This document shows positions 41,903 to 45,926 of a DNA stretch of 45,926 nt, one piece after another. The stretch is from NCBI GenBank assembly GCA_014729995.1, contig WJIZ01000017.1:1-45926 (forward strand), in the 5' to 3' direction. A program made the position numbers and the translations under genes. Below the pieces are notes generated by a model. It did not search any database, was not told the origin of the DNA, and worked only from the letters and a program-made list of their open reading frames with translations. The first letter of the stretch is position 1. The number at the start of each line of letters is the position of its first letter. This DNA is from Candidatus Woesearchaeota archaeon (GTDB lineage: Archaea > Nanobdellota > Nanobdellia > Woesearchaeales > WJIZ01).

Positions 41903-42056
41903 TTTTTTCGATCTTTTCCCTGCTTAAGGCATCAACCTCTTCAAGTGTGGTGATTCCTTCTTTGTTCAGTATCTCTATGAGGGCGTCAAGCTTTTTTTCC
42001 AGCATCTTTATTGTTGCTTTGTTTTCCTTTACTGTCATTGCCATGCTTTGTTCCAT
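41892..42056 (-). CDS. 54-residue coiled-coil microprotein
   Basis: An ATG at 42056 follows a strong AGGTGAGGAG ribosome binding site by seven bases. The product starts MEQSMAMTVKENKATIKMLE and contains a heptad-like helix through KKLDALIEILNKEG, then a Leu/Glu-rich second helix. It ends at TGA 41892, which overlaps the next ATG. It shares 71 bases with the 3' end of the Cys-repeat protein gene in another frame. No family recognised. The ribosome binding site and overlap on both sides make it a credible small gene. A role as a short oligomerising adaptor is only a guess. Confidence 0.65.
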   Translation of the reverse strand: MEQSMAMTVKENKATIKMLEKKLDALIEILNKEGITTLEEVDALSREKIEKNEG

Positions 42057-43170
42057 TTTCTTTCTCCTCACCTGAATCTTCCTTATCTGTTTTTATATTT
42101 TCTCCTTTGCTTGCTTTCTTACGGAGAAAAAAGTTTACGAGCTTCTTCTGGTTTAAGTACCTGTATTTGTTGATATTCAGAATTATGAGAAAATATATCA
42201 TAAACAGGAGAAATATAAAAAGTATGATGTTGCTGTTGATCCTGCATTCATGGCCTTCTGCTTTCTGAAAAATGTTACAATGCAGCTTTTTACATTCATG
42301 GCCTGATATATACTCGTCAAAGCTGCAATTAAGCTTCAAGCAGGAATGGTTAAAATAAGCCTCATCAAAGCTGCAATTAAGCTTCAAGCAGGAATGGTTA
42401 AAATAAGCCTCATCAAAGCTGCAGCCAAGCTCCACGCAGGTATGGTTTCTGATGTACTCGCCGTATTTGCAGTCCAATTTTTTGCAGGTAAAATTTATAA
42501 TACCCTCTTCAGGCCCACAAGCGCCTGAAGTGCATGTATGATTGATTATGTATTCTTTATCTTCGCATTCCAGCAAAGTGCACTCATGCTCAACGCAGAT
42601 TTGGTTTTTGCTGCAATTCGTGTCTTGACAGCATTCATAATCATAACACCTGTGGTATTTAGGGTATTGGCAGTAAGAGCAGTTTAGGGTTATGCAAGAC
42701 ATATTGCTGCAGGCCTGTTCATCGAGGCAGTCAAAGTCAGCCAGGCATTGCGTGATATCGAAAGTAAAGTTAATATCATCATAGCAGTATTCTATCCTCC
42801 TGCCTGCTTTGCCCCATGATTCCAATTCCGGCCGAGTTATCAGGCAGGGATGCACAATCAGCTTATTATCGGAATTAGGATATGGTATCTTATTGTAGAA
42901 GACAAATTTTTGCTTCACCATCTTATATATCTCTACCGGGCTTTCTTTTTCGTAGTAATAGATTTCTTTACCTTTTTCTGAGTCCTTTATCCTGAAACCC
43001 AAAAGATTCAGCTCTTTATCCCCAAAGTTAGTGATTTCAAGATTCCAGGTCGTGTTTCTCTGCTGGATACATGGATCGCATTCTAAGTTAAGGCTGATAA
43101 AATCATCTGCCAAGGACATACTGCTGAGAAAAGCGATAATAAGCAACATGACAGCTATTTTTAGATACAT
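41986..43170 (-). CDS. Cysteine-repeat surface protein with membrane anchor
   Basis: 394 residues from the ATG at 43170: a signal peptide, an Ig-like N-terminal domain with paired cysteines (LECDPC), a cysteine-rich middle, about seven 16-residue repeats, one membrane helix (about 325-345) and a Lys/Glu/Asn-rich cytoplasmic tail. The repeats have the form Cys, ten residues, Cys, four residues (CSFDEAYFNHSCLKLN and relatives). Two adjacent copies are identical at DNA level. Each repeat carries an NHT/NHS sequon or close variant. A TATAAATATA box fits a leaderless ATG; the open frame 17 codons upstream is not supported. An extended disulfide-stapled stalk is the plainest reading. Confidence 0.75.
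   Translation of the reverse strand: MYLKIAVMLLIIAFLSSMSLADDFISLNLECDPCIQQRNTTWNLEITNFGDKELNLLGFRIKDSEKGKEIYYYEKESPVEIYKMVKQKFVFYNKIPYPNSDNKLIVHPCLITRPELESWGKAGRRIEYCYDDINFTFDITQCLADFDCLDEQACSNMSCITLNCSYCQYPKYHRCYDYECCQDTNCSKNQICVEHECTLLECEDKEYIINHTCTSGACGPEEGIINFTCKKLDCKYGEYIRNHTCVELGCSFDEAYFNHSCLKLNCSFDEAYFNHSCLKLNCSFDEYISGHECKKLHCNIFQKAEGHECRINSNIILFIFLLFMIYFLIILNINKYRYLNQKKLVNFFLRKKASKGENIKTDKEDSGEEKENGTKHGNDSKGKQSNNKDAGKKA
42317..42412. repeat. Exact 48-base tandem duplication
   Basis: Two perfect copies (42317-42364 and 42365-42412) encode one 16-residue Cys repeat each. A third unit starting at 42413 keeps the reading pattern but has diverged. The identity at synonymous sites indicates a recent duplication. 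Confidence 0.9.
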
Positions 43171-43190
43171 GAGATGACCTGGAGGAACGG

Positions 43191-43200
43191 TATATTTATA
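43191..43200 (-). promoter_or_regulatory. TATA box of the Cys-repeat protein gene
   Basis: TATAAATATA on the minus strand at -30 to -21 from the ATG at 43170, overlapping the stop of the upstream basic protein gene. Confidence 0.45.
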
Positions 43201-43624
43201 CTTTATGATGCTGAATCTCATCGGGCTGCTGAAGTATAATTGTGGCTGCGAGTTTAGCTGCCTTTTTTATCCATTTTTTTGTCTCTGGCTTTATGTTCTC
43301 AGCAACAAAGAAATAATCCCTGTTTTCCTTGTCATAAACAAAATATTCCGGGGTGCCGCTGATATTCATACTTATTTTTACCAGCTTTTTATAGCGCCTG
43401 TAAGGAAGCAATCCCCTTATTGCGTGCAGCTTCTTCTGCTGTTTCTCGATTATGGACTTATGGAAAGGAATTGCCTCTATAACATGCTCCTTAAAATGCC
43501 TAAGCCTTGAATGGTCTATCTTATGGCTTGTTAATTTCCTGTGATATGTAGATGGCTTTTTCTTATGCTGGTGCAAATCCCTTATGTATTTTTTATGCCA
43601 TTTAATCTCATATTCCAAATCCAT
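43196..43624 (-). CDS. Basic His/Lys-rich protein, possibly a decayed VRR-NUC/resolvase-like fold
   Basis: 142 residues from the ATG at 43624. The N-terminal half is rich in His, Lys and Arg. The C-terminal half contains GTPEYFVYDKENRDYFFVAE followed by a helix with TKKWIKKAA. This resembles the VRR-NUC core (G-x-P-D-x-x-x-Y, then ExK, then Q..W), but the Asp is Glu and the ExK is AEN. If the kinship is real, nuclease activity is doubtful. The reading frame stays open and coding-like for 23 codons before the ATG, back to an ATT after an AGGTGAT; see findings. DNA or RNA binding is suggested only by charge. Confidence 0.55.
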   Translation of the reverse strand: MDLEYEIKWHKKYIRDLHQHKKKPSTYHRKLTSHKIDHSRLRHFKEHVIEAIPFHKSIIEKQQKKLHAIRGLLPYRRYKKLVKISMNISGTPEYFVYDKENRDYFFVAENIKPETKKWIKKAAKLAATIILQQPDEIQHHKV

Positions 43625-43721
43625 GTTGAAATACGAAGGGGCTGAAAAAACACGGTATCTTTTACTGCGGAATTCATCTATTGATTTTGGAATGCTATCA
43701 CCTTCTGTTTTTATTATCCAC

Positions 43722-43734
43722 GATTTATTTAAAC
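43722..43734 (-). promoter_or_regulatory. TATA-like box of the basic protein gene
   Basis: GTTTAAATAAATC on the minus strand would start transcription near 43703, right at the AGGTGAT sequence (43697-43703). Confidence 0.4.
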
Positions 43735-43764
43735 TTATCGCTGAAAATCTGAAAATTTAAGAAA

Positions 43765-44331
43765 TCAGTATAAAATCCCAACTACAATCCGCTTTACATG
43801 GCTGAACCTTATCTTTTCGGGATCAGTGTAATCAAGATTATCGCCTTTTGTCTTAAAATATACCCCGTTTTCATCTATGCCTTTTTCAATAACCCTGTGT
43901 ATTATGATGCCGTCAGAAAAAGCGGATTCATACGAGATTATATCGCCGACATGGATGTCATCTCCTTTTTCAGGAATTATTTCAATCGCATTAGTATCTT
44001 TGTTCAATACGGGCTCCATTGATTTTGTATCCGCAAATCTTGCAAGCACAGCGTTGTCCACATTTATAATCACAGCCTTGTTATATATCCTGATATCTTT
44101 TTCCTCTATCCTGTTTTTTGGAGAATTAAGCTTTTTAATGCCTCCCGGAATTATATCTGACGGCCGGGGATTATTTACAGTTTTTTGGCTATAGTTAAGT
44201 GAGATTTCCCTATAATCCGAAGGCATGCTTACCTGCCTTATATAGAAGCTGCTCAGACCGAACCCTATCAAAAAGCCGCCGCTTAACATCAAAACCAATG
44301 CCAAGCTTAAAAATATGTATTTAACCCCCAT
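43765..44331 (-). CDS. Signal peptidase I (archaeal Sec11-like, S26)
   Basis: 188 residues with an N-terminal membrane helix. The catalytic Ser is in ADTKSMEPVLNKD and the general base His in IIIHRVIEKG, the archaeal/eukaryotic Ser-His type rather than bacterial Ser-Lys. The box KGDNLDYTDPEKI near the C terminus closes the fold. It removes N-terminal signal peptides from secreted proteins at the outer membrane face, though not class III prepilin leaders. A TATA-like box lies 22-29 bases before the ATG. Many proteins in the window with ordinary signal peptides are candidate substrates. Confidence 0.92.
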   Translation of the reverse strand: MGVKYIFLSLALVLMLSGGFLIGFGLSSFYIRQVSMPSDYREISLNYSQKTVNNPRPSDIIPGGIKKLNSPKNRIEEKDIRIYNKAVIINVDNAVLARFADTKSMEPVLNKDTNAIEIIPEKGDDIHVGDIISYESAFSDGIIIHRVIEKGIDENGVYFKTKGDNLDYTDPEKIRFSHVKRIVVGILY

Positions 44332-44352
44332 AATGAGAGTAATTCACACATG

Positions 44353-44360
44353 TTTATAAA
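44353..44360 (-). promoter_or_regulatory. TATA box of the signal peptidase gene
   Basis: TTTATAAA at -29 to -22 from the ATG at 44331. The remaining gap to 44566 shows no credible gene or tRNA. Confidence 0.45.
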
Positions 44361-44503
44361 TCTTGCTTAATTATACTACTTTAAAATAGTAACTTATTAA
44401 CGGAAGAATTATGGTTATTAAAATTTCAACCTGCGCCAATGTAGGCTAGGAAAACTATTGCACAGGGTATTGGATGCTACTTTCGAGTCTCACTTTTCAA
44501 AAA

Positions 44504-44514
44504 TTTTATATATG
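44504..44514 (+). promoter_or_regulatory. Promoter and ribosome binding site region of the acidic coiled-coil gene
   Basis: TTTTATATATG here would start a leader of roughly 30 bases. It ends with AGAGGT (44555-44560) six bases before the ATG at 44567, so this gene uses a leadered, Shine-Dalgarno-type start. Confidence 0.5.
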
Positions 44515-44566
44515 CAACTCCTGAATTTAATCCTGGTAGATGATAGTATAAAAAAGAGGTTAATAG

Positions 44567-45658
44567 ATGTGGCCATTTAAAAAGAAGAAAAAAGAAGAGC
44601 CTGATAAAGGGGGGGATGAGGGCGATGAGGGAGAGGGAGGAGATGAAAAGCCACTTATCCCTGAAGATGCTTCTCTTGCCCAGAAAGTCAATTTAATCGG
44701 CATCGAGCTTACTAAAATAAACGCTAACCTTGAATCCTTCAAAGAAACAAGGAAAAGCACATCCGAGAGATTCTCCCTGATGAACGAGCAGATAGGAGAG
44801 CTCAGGGGGCAGATAATGGATGCCAACAAGACCATGGGCACTATAGAGGTCAAGGCCACCAAGGCTGCTGATCTTGTAGAGAGCGTGCAGCCTGATAAAA
44901 TGATGATATCCCTGCAGAAGACAGACGGAAAGATAGAGGGGGTTAAGGCGGGGCTGGAAGCCAAGGATGCCATGATGAAGAATATCATGGAGCAGCTCAA
45001 GGGCATAAGAAACCAGATGTCCCTGTTCAAGGGGGTTGAGCAGATAATAAAGCTTAACGAGGAAGTGAAAGATGAGATAATGAATGCCAAGAAGATAGTG
45101 GCGATGGTGGAAAGGCATGCTGATAAGGTTGAGAATGTTTTTGTCGAGTCACAGAAGAGTTTTGAGGAGTTTAACAGGTTTGCGAGCAGCCTGGAATCCA
45201 TTAAGGCTGATATCAAGGAACTGCAGAACAAGCTGGGAAAGGTCGAAACGAAACAAGGAGTATTCCTAAAGAAAAAAGATTTTGACGATAAGTTCAGCAA
45301 GATAGAGCAGAATGACAAACATATGAGAAACCTTGTAAAAAAATTAGAGAAGCTCGATAAGGAAATAAATGACAAGTTTGAGGAAGCTAAAGGGGAGCTT
45401 AAGGGCAAATTCGACCACACCATCGCCAAGGCTGAGATAATGTCCAACGCTTTTGAGACGATACTTAAGCAGAACCCCATGTTTGCCAAGGGGCTTGATT
45501 TGGAAAGATATGTTGAGCAGCATTTGGCAGGCAAGGAAGCTGAAGCCAAGACCGAAAAGAAAGAAGAGAAGAAAGAGGAAGGCGAGAAGAAAGAAGGTGA
45601 AGAGGAGGAGGAGAAAGAAAACGGGGCTGGAGATAAGGGAGAGGAAAAGAAAGAGTGA
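44567..45658 (+). CDS. Long coiled-coil protein with acidic ends
   Basis: 363 residues. It starts MWPFKKKKKEEPDKG, followed by a Gly/Glu/Asp linker. A long coiled coil (about 35-320) comes next, with segments such as LAQKVNLIGIELTKINANLE and KKLEKLDKEINDKFEE. The C-terminal 45 residues are almost only Glu, Lys and Gly. No membrane helix, signal peptide or catalytic domain is present. The central helix with repeated MDANKTMGTIEVKATKAADL-like stretches recalls receptor signalling or structural maintenance-type helices but is not diagnostic. The short aromatic N terminus could be a membrane-tethering or partner motif. Function unknown; cytoplasmic scaffold is a guess. Confidence 0.72.
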   Translation: MWPFKKKKKEEPDKGGDEGDEGEGGDEKPLIPEDASLAQKVNLIGIELTKINANLESFKETRKSTSERFSLMNEQIGELRGQIMDANKTMGTIEVKATKAADLVESVQPDKMMISLQKTDGKIEGVKAGLEAKDAMMKNIMEQLKGIRNQMSLFKGVEQIIKLNEEVKDEIMNAKKIVAMVERHADKVENVFVESQKSFEEFNRFASSLESIKADIKELQNKLGKVETKQGVFLKKKDFDDKFSKIEQNDKHMRNLVKKLEKLDKEINDKFEEAKGELKGKFDHTIAKAEIMSNAFETILKQNPMFAKGLDLERYVEQHLAGKEAEAKTEKKEEKKEEGEKKEGEEEEEKENGAGDKGEEKKE

Positions 45659-45729
45659 ACTCTTAAGCTTAATATGAGCTGAAGATTCTGAATAAACTAC
45701 TTATTCTTTAAATTTAAATTACAGCCAGT

Positions 45730-45772
45730 AATCGGGCAGTAATTGGCAACTGAACAATTAACAGAGCCGATT
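45730..45772. repeat. Nested inverted repeats
   Basis: AATCGG at 45730-45735 pairs with CCGATT at 45767-45772, enclosing TAATTG at 45740-45745 and CAATTA at 45755-45760. It lies between the coiled-coil gene and the last gene. It could be a weak hairpin at the end of the first or an operator for the second. Confidence 0.4.
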
Positions 45773-45800
45773 TATCAGAAAAACCCTAATTAACAGCAAA

Positions 45801-45834
45801 ATATTTAAATAGCTATTAATAGCTATTAATAGCT
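45801..45834 (+). promoter_or_regulatory. Promoter with 10-base direct repeats before the last gene
   Basis: ATATTTAAAT at 45801-45810 is a TATA-like box 25-34 bases before the ATG. Two copies of AGCTATTAAT and a partial third follow it to the start codon, occupying the expected transcription start. Confidence 0.45.
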
Positions 45835-45926
45835 ATGAGAAAGAAAAGGAGCGGAAAAGGCAGGATAAGGCTTAAGCCTATTGAATTTTCAGAGATTTAT
45901 GAGGCTGAAGTCAAGAGAGCCAATAA
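45835..45926 (+). CDS. Start of an unidentified gene, cut by the window end
   Basis: Thirty codons are visible from the ATG at 45835, beginning MRKKRSGKGRIRLKPIEFSE and continuing into a Glu/Lys-rich helix. The basic start and the leaderless-type TATA box make a real gene likely, but no family can be named from this much. Confidence 0.5.
   Translation, partial: MRKKRSGKGRIRLKPIEFSEIYEAEVKRAN

Noticed and set aside
44332-44566. The gap before the acidic coiled-coil gene examined for a tRNA or structured RNA
   Set aside because: No cloverleaf, T-loop sequence or strong stem could be found by eye.
44560-45549. A 329-codon minus-strand frame opposite the acidic coiled-coil gene
   Set aside because: Ser/Leu/Phe-rich antisense shadow; the plus-strand frame has a promoter, ribosome binding site and sensible coiled-coil sequence.

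Overview
The window looks like chromosomal DNA of a DPANN-type archaeon, most like Woesearchaeota/Pacearchaeota in style. It is AT-rich. Prepilins carry archaeal class III signal peptides (a QAAMEF-type box before the hydrophobic helix). There is an archaeal type IA topoisomerase with C-terminal zinc ribbons, a secreted archaeal S16 protease, a NurA-like nuclease, a PGF-pre-PGF-type surface protein and an Sec11-like signal peptidase with a catalytic His. Many genes have a TATA-like box ending about 20-25 bases before the ATG, as expected for leaderless transcripts. The lineage is inferred from these features; no rRNA or other marker gene lies in the window.

Layout. 1-139 holds the tail of a gene cut by the window edge. 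246-5987 (+) is a giant N-glycosylation-rich surface protein. 6259-9122 (-) holds a MEMO-family protein and two membrane proteins. 9211-10407 (-) has two paralogous, separately promoted pilins. 10670-21378 (-) is a tightly overlapping type IV pilus/Tad-like operon: three small prepilins, a VWA-domain protein, another pilin-like protein, two long coiled-coil proteins (one with a winged helix), a secretion ATPase and two single-domain GspF/TadC membrane proteins. No FlaH/ArlH is present, so this is not a canonical archaellum. 21566-23399 is adenosylhomocysteinase, divergent from an Lrp/AsnC regulator with an inverted repeat between them.

23493-32922 (-) holds a PLP-binding YggS homologue, a large cysteine-rich surface protein, a PfkB kinase, a 42-residue acidic microprotein, an extracellular PLD-type lipoprotein, a membrane-anchored Lon-like protease and topoisomerase I. 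32962-36431 (-) is nadA-nadC-nadB, the full de novo route from aspartate to nicotinate mononucleotide. 36681-40755 (+) has NurA-like nuclease, a second PfkB kinase and a glycogen debranching-type glucosidase. 40720-44331 (-) holds a SpoIIM-family membrane protein, a small lipoprotein, a 54-residue microprotein, a cysteine-repeat surface protein, a basic protein that may be a decayed VRR-NUC-like fold, and signal peptidase I. 44567-45658 (+) is an acidic coiled-coil protein, and a last gene runs off the right edge.

Taken together, the window is dominated by cell-surface machinery: pili, VWA and cysteine-rich adhesin-like proteins, a secreted protease, an extracellular nuclease-like enzyme and a signal peptidase. 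This would suit an organism that lives in contact with other cells. The least described element is the ten-gene pilus-like operon built around the VWA protein and coiled-coil partners. There is no CRISPR array, rRNA or recognisable tRNA. No gene-free stretch exceeds 300 bases.
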